In this document: piece by piece, positions 1 through 5,669 of the stretch
Layout of the letters: every line of letters starts with the position of its first letter
Numbering within the stretch: the stretch's first letter is position 1
From: Chryseobacterium gleum
GTDB lineage: Bacteria > Bacteroidota > Bacteroidia > UBA10329
Length of the DNA: 5,669 nucleotides
Direction of reading: 5' to 3'
Assembly (NCBI GenBank): GCA_945874195.1
Contig: CAMCFW010000161.1
Span: forward strand, 1 to 5,669
The notes under the pieces: model-generated
The model's database searches: none
Told to the model about the DNA's origin: nothing
Seen by the model: only the letters and a program-made list of their open reading frames with translations
Translations under genes and position numbers: made by a program

Positions 1-2
1 CC

Positions 3-605
3 GATTTCACCAAGGAGCAATTGAAAGATGCGAGGAACATTCTTGAGTTCGATGATCGAATCAGTAAAGACCAGATCATATCGGTGCGATCAACATTCGT
101 TGCCATTCTGAACGATAGATATGAACAAGTTGAAAAGGTGACGGGAAACACCTTGGAATTCAATGAGGCCCAGTTGAACTTGCTTCGTTCAGCACCTTAC
201 TCAGCAGATATTCTTATCGAGATGAACTACATCGAGAAAAACGTACACTTCAGTGAACCGCAGTTTAATTACACCACTCCGCATATCACCGTTATTCCTG
301 AAAATCAAGCGGTGTACGAGGAAGGAAAGGATGGTCTTGTGGCGTTTTTGAAATTGAAAACACTTGATATGATCAGTAGGGTTGAACAGGATAAATTGAT
401 GGCAGGGAAGATTCGATTCACAGTTTCGAAGTCAGGAACGGTCAAAGATGTGACCCTTTTATCAACATCTGGATACCACAACATTGACGAACGGTTGATA
501 GGACTGATCTCCAATTTGCCCGGAAAATGGACACCGGCCGAGAATGCGCAAGGTGTAAAAGTGGATGAGCAATTGGTTTTCTCCTTTGGGCAGATCGGTT
601 GTTGA
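3..605 (+). CDS. Partial protein ending in a TonB C-terminal-like domain, possibly preceded by a GldM-type domain (5' end outside window)
   Basis: The frame is open from the left edge (it begins D-F-T-K-E-Q before the TTG at 21), so the true start is probably outside the window and the TTG is more likely an internal Leu. Numbering from that TTG, residues about 93-191 look like the C-terminal module of Bacteroidota energy-transducer TonB proteins. A helix (GKDGLVAFLKLK) takes the place of the usual P-G-G-x-x-A-L segment. It is followed by GKIRFTVSKSGTVKDVTLL, a helix with LPGKWTPAE matching the usual M-P-x-W-x-P-G, and a last strand VDEQLVFSF. In TonB this domain contacts outer-membrane receptors in the periplasm. 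The preceding roughly 75 residues, with GNTLEFNEAQLNLLRSAP, recall the repeat G-N-x-x-T-x-x-Q-x-x-L-L of GldM C-terminal domains. No membrane segment is visible in the portion present. TonB-like fold is likely; a role in iron or nutrient uptake cannot be concluded. The next gene follows after 21 nt, suggesting cotranscription. Confidence 0.8.
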   Translation, partial: DFTKEQLKDARNILEFDDRISKDQIISVRSTFVAILNDRYEQVEKVTGNTLEFNEAQLNLLRSAPYSADILIEMNYIEKNVHFSEPQFNYTTPHITVIPENQAVYEEGKDGLVAFLKLKTLDMISRVEQDKLMAGKIRFTVSKSGTVKDVTLLSTSGYHNIDERLIGLISNLPGKWTPAENAQGVKVDEQLVFSFGQIGC

Positions 606-626
606 TTTAACTCTAACTTCAACATC

Positions 627-1199
627 ATGAACAATTTCATTTTAGTTTCCATTTTGTCTCTCTTGTTCAGTTGCGCAGAGAAAGACGTGATCATCGCTCA
701 GACCGCGAGCATGTATGATTCGCCTTTGATAGATCCAGTTATCGCCAACGAACACCCTTACGAGCTCGGGCTCCGGGTAGGAAACACGAACGTAAATGAG
801 CACCGAATCATCATCGAGATCAAGCTCTTCGGAGGCAGTTTCTACGCATCTCCGAGTTCAATTAGCCGCAACTTAGGTCGCCTTGTGGTTGGTATTGAAG
901 ATAACGATAAGGTGCAATTGGGCACCGATTTCGTGGAAGTTCCGCGCTCGCGCGAAATTTTCGATGCTCATCCTCTGGTCAAAGGAAATGTGAACTGGGT
1001 CGCAGAGGATACATCGTATGATTATCCGTTGACCGTGCTGACAAAAGAGGATTTCAAAGTCAACGGAATGATCCGTTTCACCATTGAGCCCAAGTGTACC
1101 TACGAGGAAATTCCGTTCAGCATTTCATCGAAGGATGGAAAGTTAACGGTTCAACGATATCCCAAACTGGATAAGCGGATCTGCGGGGAGAAGAAATAA
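627..1199 (+). CDS. Small predicted lipoprotein of unknown family
   Basis: This 190-residue protein begins with a short hydrophobic signal (N-N-F-I-L-V-S-I-L-S-L) and a plausible lipobox L-F-S-C with the acylated Cys at residue 16, so it is predicted to be a membrane-anchored lipoprotein. The signal's n-region carries no Lys or Arg, which is slightly atypical. The mature part is rich in alternating hydrophobic residues and Gly/Asn turns, suggesting a mostly beta fold. Cys157 and Cys186 are its only other cysteines and could form a disulfide. I do not recognise the family and see no catalytic motif. The ATG at 627 fits the signal peptide; no Shine-Dalgarno sequence precedes it. It lies 21 nt after the TonB-domain gene and probably shares its transcript. 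The stop codon is 3 nt from the stop of the converging namZ-like gene. The gene is very probable; its function is unknown. Confidence 0.85.
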   Translation: MNNFILVSILSLLFSCAEKDVIIAQTASMYDSPLIDPVIANEHPYELGLRVGNTNVNEHRIIIEIKLFGGSFYASPSSISRNLGRLVVGIEDNDKVQLGTDFVEVPRSREIFDAHPLVKGNVNWVAEDTSYDYPLTVLTKEDFKVNGMIRFTIEPKCTYEEIPFSISSKDGKLTVQRYPKLDKRICGEKK

Positions 1200-1202
1200 G
1201 GC

Positions 1203-2420
1203 TTAAGGATAAACCAAGTACTTCTTCCGCATCATTTTGAACTGAAGCAATTCGGTTTCCCACGACTTTCGGATCTCTTCTTCCGTCTTTCCCGCAATGA
1301 TCTGTTCGCGGAGCACAGACGAACCTGCCAATAGGTCGAAGAACTTTTGATCAAAGAACTTCTCTTTTTCCGGATACGAATGGTAGGTATCTATGAGCCA
1401 TTTCAAGTTCAGTTTTCGGATGCTTCGAAGGCTATCTAGGGTTTGGGTTGAAAGGTCGGTCCCGTTGCATTTTTTACCTTCAAATTTTGGGCTGGCCGCC
1501 ACGCCTTTGATGCTTTTAGGAACAAAAGCAGTGTTCCCGTTCCGCATGTTCGGATAGCCGAACTGCTGGAACGGTCGGTCGGTACCGCGGCCTTCGCTTA
1601 CCACCGTTCCCTCGAAAAAACAAAGGCTAGGGTAGAGGTAGATCGCTTTCTGATTCGGTAGGTTCGGTGACGGAGGGATAGGTAGTTCGTATGCTTCAAG
1701 GCGTGAATAATTCTCCATTTCGATCACCGTGAGATCACACTTCACTCCATTTTTCAACCATGCTTCCGTGTTCGCCATGCGGGCATATTCGCCAACCGTC
1801 ATTCCATGGGCCACGGGCACTTCATGCAGGCCAACGAAAGAGGAGAATTCCTTTTTCAGCATCGGTCCATCCACAAAATGACCGTTCGGATTCGGCCTGT
1901 CGAGCACGATCATCCGAATGCCTTGTTCAGCACAAGCCTCCATAGCGTAGCTCATGGTGCTTATGTAAGTATAAAATCGAACACCCACATCTTGAATATC
2001 GAAGATCACCACGTCAAGTCCTTTCAGATTTTCGGGAGATGGTTTATAGTTGCTTCCGTAAAGTGAAACGATCGGAAGTCCGGTCTTCGGGTCTTTGCTG
2101 TCCTTCACCTTTTCGCCAGCCCCTGCGCTTCCTCTAAAGCCATGTTCGGGGGCAAAAACGCGCTTCACATTCACACCGAGCGAAACCAACGTATCCACCA
2201 GATGAGCGTCATTCAACACAGACGTCTGATTTGCAATGATGCCGACCGCCTTGCCTTCGAGCATCGGCAGAAAGGCTTCGGTTCGTTGAGCACCAAGGCG
2301 AAATGGCTTAGGGATCACCTTCTCGATGAGGGCCGTTTCAGCAGGAGGTGGTGCAGGGGTTGGTTGGGCGCATGCCGAAAGGCACAGAAGAACAAGTAAA
2401 TAATTGATAGTTTTAGCCAT
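1203..2420 (-). CDS. namZ: Exo-beta-N-acetylmuramidase NamZ-type lipoprotein (DUF1343, GH171)
   Basis: This is a 405-residue member of the DUF1343/NamZ family, whose characterised members remove terminal N-acetylmuramic acid from the non-reducing end of peptidoglycan fragments during wall recycling. Family signatures are nearly continuous: GIIANQTSV (60-68), FAPEHGFRG (89-97, including the conserved acidic residue Glu92 at the proposed active site), a TGLP...SLYG block (113-122), FDIQDVGVRFYTYIST (140-155), LDRPNPNG (173-180), HGMTVGEYA (205-213), SPNLPN (251-256) and SEGRGTDRPF (275-284). A signal peptide ends in the lipobox L-S-A-C with Cys17, followed by a Pro-rich linker, so the enzyme is predicted to be lipid-anchored on the periplasmic side of a membrane. 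I chose the ATG at 2420 because it puts a Lys-containing n-region directly before the hydrophobic core. An upstream in-frame TTG at 2447 would add nine residues and leave only 9 nt to the divergent gene. The family assignment is strong; the exact substrate is inferred from relatives. Confidence 0.93.
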   Translation of the reverse strand: MAKTINYLLVLLCLSACAQPTPAPPPAETALIEKVIPKPFRLGAQRTEAFLPMLEGKAVGIIANQTSVLNDAHLVDTLVSLGVNVKRVFAPEHGFRGSAGAGEKVKDSKDPKTGLPIVSLYGSNYKPSPENLKGLDVVIFDIQDVGVRFYTYISTMSYAMEACAEQGIRMIVLDRPNPNGHFVDGPMLKKEFSSFVGLHEVPVAHGMTVGEYARMANTEAWLKNGVKCDLTVIEMENYSRLEAYELPIPPSPNLPNQKAIYLYPSLCFFEGTVVSEGRGTDRPFQQFGYPNMRNGNTAFVPKSIKGVAASPKFEGKKCNGTDLSTQTLDSLRSIRKLNLKWLIDTYHSYPEKEKFFDQKFFDLLAGSSVLREQIIAGKTEEEIRKSWETELLQFKMMRKKYLVYP

Positions 2421-2456
2421 TATGGTTCGCACAAAGGATCTTTTCAAAGCACGGAA
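2421..2456. other. Very short divergent intergenic gap between namZ-like and permease genes
   Basis: Only 36 nt separate the chosen starts of two divergent genes, so any promoters must lie in this gap or inside the opposite coding sequences. I looked for the Bacteroidota pattern TTG plus TAnnTTTG on both strands and found only poor matches: TAGTTTTA at 2408-2415 on the plus strand, and ATCCTTTG on the minus strand, which lacks the TA. No promoter is called here. Confidence 0.4.
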
Positions 2457-3695
2457 TTGAACACGTCATTTTTCATTGCCAAACGCCTTATCCGTGCTGG
2501 CGGCAAGGCCGAAAGTAATACTATTTCAGGAACGCGCCCGATCGTGCGGATAGCCATTGCGGGCATTGCACTGGGTCTGGCCGTCATGATCATCTCAATG
2601 GCCATTGTAACCGGTTTTCAGAACGAGATAACCGACAAGGTGGTCAATTTCGGGGCCGACATAATCATTACAAAGTATGAGAACCTGAACGCTATTGAAC
2701 CCAAGCCCATTTCGAAGACGCAGGATTTCTATCCGGGCATGACCGAGATGGAAGGCATTCGCCACATGCAGGTGTTTGCCACCAAAGCGGGCATCATTAA
2801 GACCGAGGAAGAAATTGAGGGGGTCGTGGTGAAAGGTGTAGGTGCCGATTTTGACTGGAGTTTCTTCAAGAAACACCTTACGCAAGGCAAACTGTTCAGC
2901 ACAACCGATTCTTCTAGAAGCAAGAACATCCTGATATCGGAAGTGATATCCAACAAGTTGAAGCTGAAAGTGGGCGACCGGATGGAGGTCTTTTTCATTC
3001 AGGACGAAAGCCAGCGGGCAAGGGTTTTCAACGTTACAGGAATTTACAAGACCGGACTGGCCGAGTATGATGAACGATATGTGATAACCGACCTTATGCA
3101 CATTCAACGACTCAATGGATGGACGGACGACCAGGTGGCAGGTTTCGAAGTCTTCGTGGATGATTTTGAGCAATTGGATGCCGTGGCCGAAGTGGTTTAT
3201 CATTCCATTGGCCCCGATCTGTTTTCGGCCACGGTCAAAGAACTTCAGCCTCAGATGTTCGATTGGCTCGACCTGCAGGATATGAACGTGCGCGTCATCA
3301 TTATTCTGATGTTGGTGGTGGCGGGTTTCAATATGATTTCGGCACTGCTCATCATGATCATTGAACGGGTTCAGATGATCGGCATGTTAAAATCGATGGG
3401 AATGAAGGATGTCAGCATACGGAACATCTTCATTTACCAGGCACTTTATCTAACAGGGGTCGGGCTCTTTTGGGGCAATGTCATCGGCATTTCCCTTTGC
3501 CTCGTTCAGCAGCATTTCGGCATAATTACCTTGCCCGAAGAAAGCTACTACGTCAAAGTAGTGCCGGTCAACCTACAATTGTTGCACATCCTGTTTCTCA
3601 ATATGGGAACGCTGTTCTTCTGCTTCCTCATGTTGCTGGTGCCATCGATGGTTGTTTCGCGCATCCTGCCGCTAAAGGCCATCAGGTTCAGTTGA
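2457..3695 (+). CDS. LolC/LolE-like ABC transporter permease (MacB/FtsX superfamily)
   Basis: This 412-residue inner-membrane permease has the classic four-helix FtsX/LolCDE layout. A cytoplasmic N-terminus (FFIAKRLI) precedes TM1 at about 29-53. A large periplasmic domain spans about 54-275, and three helices follow at about 278-302, 323-350 and 375-403. The segment ERVQMIGMLKSMGM (303-316), just after TM2, is the cytoplasmic coupling region that contacts the ATPase. The end, SRILPLKAIRFS, is typical of the family. LolCDE transporters extract lipoproteins from the inner membrane for delivery to the outer membrane, but FtsX-type permeases also serve other exports, so the substrate is inferred. 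No ATPase gene is present here; in Bacteroidota it is commonly elsewhere. The TTG at 2457 is chosen because it gives the family's usual short N-terminus, and the next in-frame ATG lies inside TM1. No clear Shine-Dalgarno sequence is seen. Confidence 0.9.
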   Translation: MNTSFFIAKRLIRAGGKAESNTISGTRPIVRIAIAGIALGLAVMIISMAIVTGFQNEITDKVVNFGADIIITKYENLNAIEPKPISKTQDFYPGMTEMEGIRHMQVFATKAGIIKTEEEIEGVVVKGVGADFDWSFFKKHLTQGKLFSTTDSSRSKNILISEVISNKLKLKVGDRMEVFFIQDESQRARVFNVTGIYKTGLAEYDERYVITDLMHIQRLNGWTDDQVAGFEVFVDDFEQLDAVAEVVYHSIGPDLFSATVKELQPQMFDWLDLQDMNVRVIIILMLVVAGFNMISALLIMIIERVQMIGMLKSMGMKDVSIRNIFIYQALYLTGVGLFWGNVIGISLCLVQQHFGIITLPEESYYVKVVPVNLQLLHILFLNMGTLFFCFLMLLVPSMVVSRILPLKAIRFS

Positions 3696-3697
3696 GC

Positions 3698-4498
3698 CTA
3701 TTGCCCGAAAGTAAGTTCAAGCGTATCGCGAAGCTGTTTTGGCGAAACATCGTATTCCAATTTTCCATCGTAGGCTATTGAAATTCCGCCCGATTGTTCG
3801 GAAACAACAATGGATATGGCATCCGAACTCTCCGAAAGTCCTACCGCTGCCCTGTGTCGCATGCCCAGATGGTCGGGGAATTTCTCATCATCGGTCACGG
3901 GTAGCACGCATCGCGCGGCCTTTATCCTGTTTCCGGTAATGATCACCGCACCATCGTGCAACGGACTGTTCTTGAAGAAGATGGATTCGAGGATCTTGGC
4001 CGAAACTGCCGCATCGATCTTCTCGCCTGTGTTCGCATAGAACTGCAATGCATTTTCTCGACTGATGACAATGATGGCGCCTGTGCTGGTCTGGGCCATG
4101 TTCAGGCAGGCACTCACAATGGCCCCGATGTCGAGTGTATAGCGGTTGCTCAGTCGCTTCTTGAAGTTGAACCAACTCAGCGGTAATCGGCCTCCGCTCA
4201 TGATGCCGCTAGTGCCTATCAGCAACAGGAAACGCCTTATTTCCTGCTGAAAGACGATGATGAGCGCCAAAACCCCCACCCCGATGAACTGCCCTAGAAT
4301 GGAACCTAGCAACTGCATGTTCAGCGCACGGACCAAAAGCCATAGCAGATAAAGCGATAGGATGCCGAGAAAGATGTTGACCGCTGCCGTTCCTCGCACC
4401 AGACTGTAAAGCTGATAGAGGAGTAGCGACACGATCAGGATGTCCAAGGCATCGAGCCAGCGGAAGGTGAGAAACGCCAAGGTCACATCTATCAACAT
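3698..4498 (-). CDS. cdaA: Diadenylate cyclase CdaA (cyclic di-AMP synthase)
   Basis: This 266-residue protein has the CdaA architecture: three N-terminal membrane helices (about 16-34, 38-57 and 63-83), a basic connector starting QQEIRRFLL (84-92), then a cytoplasmic DAC (DisA_N) domain from about 115 to 250. The two diagnostic motifs of diadenylate cyclases are intact: PLHDGAVII, with Asp-Gly-Ala at 182-184, and GMRHRAAVG, with Arg-His-Arg at 214-216. A conserved IVVSEQSGGIS strand follows at 230-240. The enzyme condenses two ATP into cyclic di-AMP, a second messenger tied to potassium and turgor control and to cell-wall homeostasis in other bacteria. Length is normal and no key residue is missing, so it should be active. 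The ATG at 4498 starts the expected short N-terminus. In many Bacteroidota cdaA sits beside folP; here its upstream neighbour is a GDPD-like gene, and no cdaR or folP is in the window. A good promoter candidate lies just upstream. Confidence 0.96.
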   Translation of the reverse strand: MLIDVTLAFLTFRWLDALDILIVSLLLYQLYSLVRGTAAVNIFLGILSLYLLWLLVRALNMQLLGSILGQFIGVGVLALIIVFQQEIRRFLLLIGTSGIMSGGRLPLSWFNFKKRLSNRYTLDIGAIVSACLNMAQTSTGAIIVISRENALQFYANTGEKIDAAVSAKILESIFFKNSPLHDGAVIITGNRIKAARCVLPVTDDEKFPDHLGMRHRAAVGLSESSDAISIVVSEQSGGISIAYDGKLEYDVSPKQLRDTLELTFGQ

Positions 4499-4533
4499 CA
4501 GATCGTGTCTTTCCTATTGGAACAGGTGAAGGT

Positions 4534-4566
4534 CAAATTTAGCGTAATGCACGGTATGCTGGTCAA
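4534..4566 (-). promoter_or_regulatory. Candidate Bacteroidota-type promoter for cdaA
   Basis: On the minus strand, TAAATTTG (4541 down to 4534) matches the Bacteroidota -7 consensus TAnnTTTG exactly. A TTG at 4566-4564, 22 nt upstream, fits the -33 element at the spacing reported for Flavobacterium promoters (about 17-23 nt). The -33 TTG overlaps the TGA stop of the upstream GDPD-like gene. Transcription would begin around 4527, giving a leader of roughly 30 nt before the cdaA ATG at 4498. This is a pattern match only. Confidence 0.55.
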
Positions 4567-5366
4567 TGGTCGGCAGGTTGCTGCAAATGCATATGGTCGC
4601 TGAATTTCCTTGGCGTGTCGGTGTTGATTAGATCCACACCTAGGCGCTTGAACGTAAGCCAAGCGTTGGGCCCATCGGGCGAGGCCCAAAGCCGCAGTTT
4701 CTTGCCTTCTGCATGCACTTTCGAAACCAGTTTCCGCAGTTTCAGTTCATCTTCTGGCCCCATCTTTCCTTTTCCGGTCCACGAGATCTGGTTTTTATAA
4801 TTGTCGCTTATCACCGGCATCACATCGGCCGATTGTTGGCGATCCAGGTCACCGGGTCGCCCGTCCAAGAAGGCCAATTTGGGCTCAGAGCGCAACACGA
4901 CATCAGCCGGGCGCGACCCCGAGAGGAACACGGTCACTGCACCCTTCTTCAATTCGCCATGCTCCAACACACTCAGCATCGATCGGTATCGGTTCAGCAG
5001 CAACATCAGCGAGTCATACATCTCAACGCTTCCACCCTTAAAATCGATCATCAGATAGAATGGTCCATCGTAGTTCGGATAGACTTTTCCATTATGCTTC
5101 TGAACATGATCGAGCAGTGGCTTCAGGTAAAGGTTTTCGAGCGAACGCTTACGGTTTTTGACCATCGGCCGAACGTGGGCCACGATCAGTTCCCCGTCCA
5201 TCAGATGCACATCCGCCTCCACCGACATCATTCCGCTTTCCAATGCTTCAAAAAGGGCGGGACGATTCAGGTAATCATTATGCGCGTGGCCCTGAATCGA
5301 CCTCGGTTCCTGAGCAGTGGCATTCGAAAGCCAAACCGAACTAAGGAACAGCAAGAGGAATTGCAA
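4563..5366 (-). CDS. Secreted glycerophosphodiester phosphodiesterase / PI-PLC-like protein (AIM6-like GDPD family)
   Basis: This 267-residue protein begins with a hydrophobic signal sequence, probably cleaved after A-T-A (residue 18), so it should act in the periplasm or outside. The mature part fits the AIM6-like branch of the GDPD/PI-PLC TIM-barrel superfamily. HAHNDY (27-32) supplies the first catalytic His region, SVEADVHLMDGELIVAH (48-64) carries metal-ligand candidates Glu50 and Asp52 and the second His at 64, and SLENLYLKPL (75-84) follows. MIDFKGG has Asp108 and Lys110; LWASPD (226-231) and DLINTDTP (245-252) close the barrel. Superfamily members hydrolyse phosphodiesters such as glycerophosphodiesters; the substrate here is unknown. 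The start is TTG at 5366: there is no in-frame ATG, GTG or other TTG in the 34 open codons before it, and the first internal ATGs (codons 46-47) lie after the HAHNDY motif. It starts 11 nt after the T9SS-cargo gene, so the two are probably cotranscribed. Confidence 0.88.
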   Translation of the reverse strand: MQFLLLFLSSVWLSNATAQEPRSIQGHAHNDYLNRPALFEALESGMMSVEADVHLMDGELIVAHVRPMVKNRKRSLENLYLKPLLDHVQKHNGKVYPNYDGPFYLMIDFKGGSVEMYDSLMLLLNRYRSMLSVLEHGELKKGAVTVFLSGSRPADVVLRSEPKLAFLDGRPGDLDRQQSADVMPVISDNYKNQISWTGKGKMGPEDELKLRKLVSKVHAEGKKLRLWASPDGPNAWLTFKRLGVDLINTDTPRKFSDHMHLQQPADH

Positions 5367-5377
5367 AATGAAACGGA

Positions 5378-5668
5378 CTATTGGATGAATATTTTCCGTA
5401 TCGATTCTCCTTCGGAAGTAATCACTCGAAATAGATAGACCGAAGGCTTGAGGCCAGAAAGGCTCATTTCAGCGGAAGATCGACCGAATGAGGTATTCTG
5501 AATGAGCCGACCATCTGAACCGACAATTTCTACGGATAGTATAGCGCCACGTTTGGAATCTAAATGAATGGTTTCGTTCAAAATGACGAATTCAAACAAT
5601 TGGTTTTCAGAATCATCTATGCCAGAAAGCGTGGCACAGGTTCCAAAATTCGTAACGAATTCGGAATA
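5378..5668 (-). CDS. C-terminal end of a T9SS-exported protein with a type A sorting domain (5' part outside window)
   Basis: Only the last 97 or so codons are present; the frame stays open to the right edge, so the TTG at 5599 is not the true start. The final roughly 70 residues look like a type A T9SS C-terminal sorting domain: a strand ILSVEIVGSDGRLIQ matches the usual V-x-I-Y-D-x-x-G-R-x-V, MSLSGLKPSVYLFRVI matches the hallmark D-L-S-x-L-x-x-G-x-Y-x-x-x-V, and the tail ESIRKIFIQ ends with the basic-hydrophobic strand typical of these domains. Such domains direct a protein through the outer membrane and are normally removed there, leaving cargo released or attached to the surface. The usual Y-P-N-P segment at the domain start is not evident. 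The residues before it (GTCATLSGIDDSEN) are too few to identify the catalytic or adhesive part. The sorting call is good; the cargo function is unknown. Confidence 0.8.
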   Translation of the reverse strand, partial: YSEFVTNFGTCATLSGIDDSENQLFEFVILNETIHLDSKRGAILSVEIVGSDGRLIQNTSFGRSSAEMSLSGLKPSVYLFRVITSEGESIRKIFIQ

Positions 5669-5669
5669 C

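Noticed and set aside
305..694. 129-codon minus-strand frame across the first two genes
   Set aside because: It overlaps the TonB-like domain and the lipoprotein signal region on the other strand and has no recognisable features of its own.
942..953. GC-rich near-palindrome (CGCGCTCGCGCG) in the lipoprotein gene
   Set aside because: It is short, within coding sequence, and not followed by a T run; chance is the simplest explanation.
2408..2415. TAGTTTTA as a -7 element for the permease gene
   Set aside because: It differs from TAnnTTTG at the last base and no TTG was found at a suitable distance upstream.
2421..2447. Nine-residue N-terminal extension of the NamZ-like protein from TTG 2447
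   Set aside because: The extension would lengthen the n-region of a normal lipoprotein signal; ATG 2420 gives a standard length and start codon.
2595..3203. 202-codon open frame on the minus strand inside the permease gene
   Set aside because: It lies wholly antisense to a well-supported membrane protein; its translation is His-rich with no recognisable domain or signal, as expected for a shadow frame.
4713..5438. 241-codon open frame on the plus strand opposite the GDPD-like gene
   Set aside because: The translation is rich in His, Gln and Arg without a coherent fold, while the minus strand carries a signal peptide and ordered GDPD motifs. It also runs across the junction of two minus-strand genes.

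Overview
The window looks like chromosomal DNA of a member of the Bacteroidota, probably a Flavobacteriia-like lineage. The evidence is a C-terminal sorting tail of the type IX secretion system (T9SS), a TAnnTTTG-type promoter, gene starts without clear Shine-Dalgarno sequences, several TTG starts, and an envelope gene set typical of the phylum. Base composition looks close to balanced by eye. I see no tRNA, rRNA, CRISPR array, insertion sequence or phage gene.

Layout. At the left edge is the 3' part of a plus-strand gene whose product ends in a TonB C-terminal-like domain (3-605), followed 21 nt later by a small predicted lipoprotein of unknown family (627-1199). Converging on these with a 3-nt gap is a minus-strand gene for a NamZ/DUF1343-type exo-N-acetylmuramidase lipoprotein (1203-2420). 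A LolC/LolE-like ABC transporter permease (2457-3695, plus) diverges from it. The permease converges, with a 2-nt gap, on the diadenylate cyclase gene cdaA (3698-4498, minus). Upstream of cdaA on the same strand are a secreted glycerophosphodiester phosphodiesterase-like protein (4563-5366) and the 3' end of a gene for a T9SS-exported protein (5378 to the right edge).

How the genes relate. Most products act at or beyond the cell envelope: muropeptide sugar trimming (NamZ), lipoprotein or membrane ABC export (LolCE-like), phosphodiester hydrolysis in the periplasm or outside (GDPD-like), T9SS cargo, and a TonB-like periplasmic domain. CdaA makes cyclic di-AMP, a second messenger linked to turgor and wall homeostasis in other bacteria. 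This is a shared theme, not proof of one system. The three rightmost genes share a strand, but a good promoter candidate at the gdpd/cdaA junction suggests cdaA can be transcribed on its own.

I found no convincing novel system. The most useful leads are the possible GldM-like repeat next to the TonB domain in the first gene, the cdaA promoter overlapping the upstream stop codon, and the unusual start of the GDPD-like gene.
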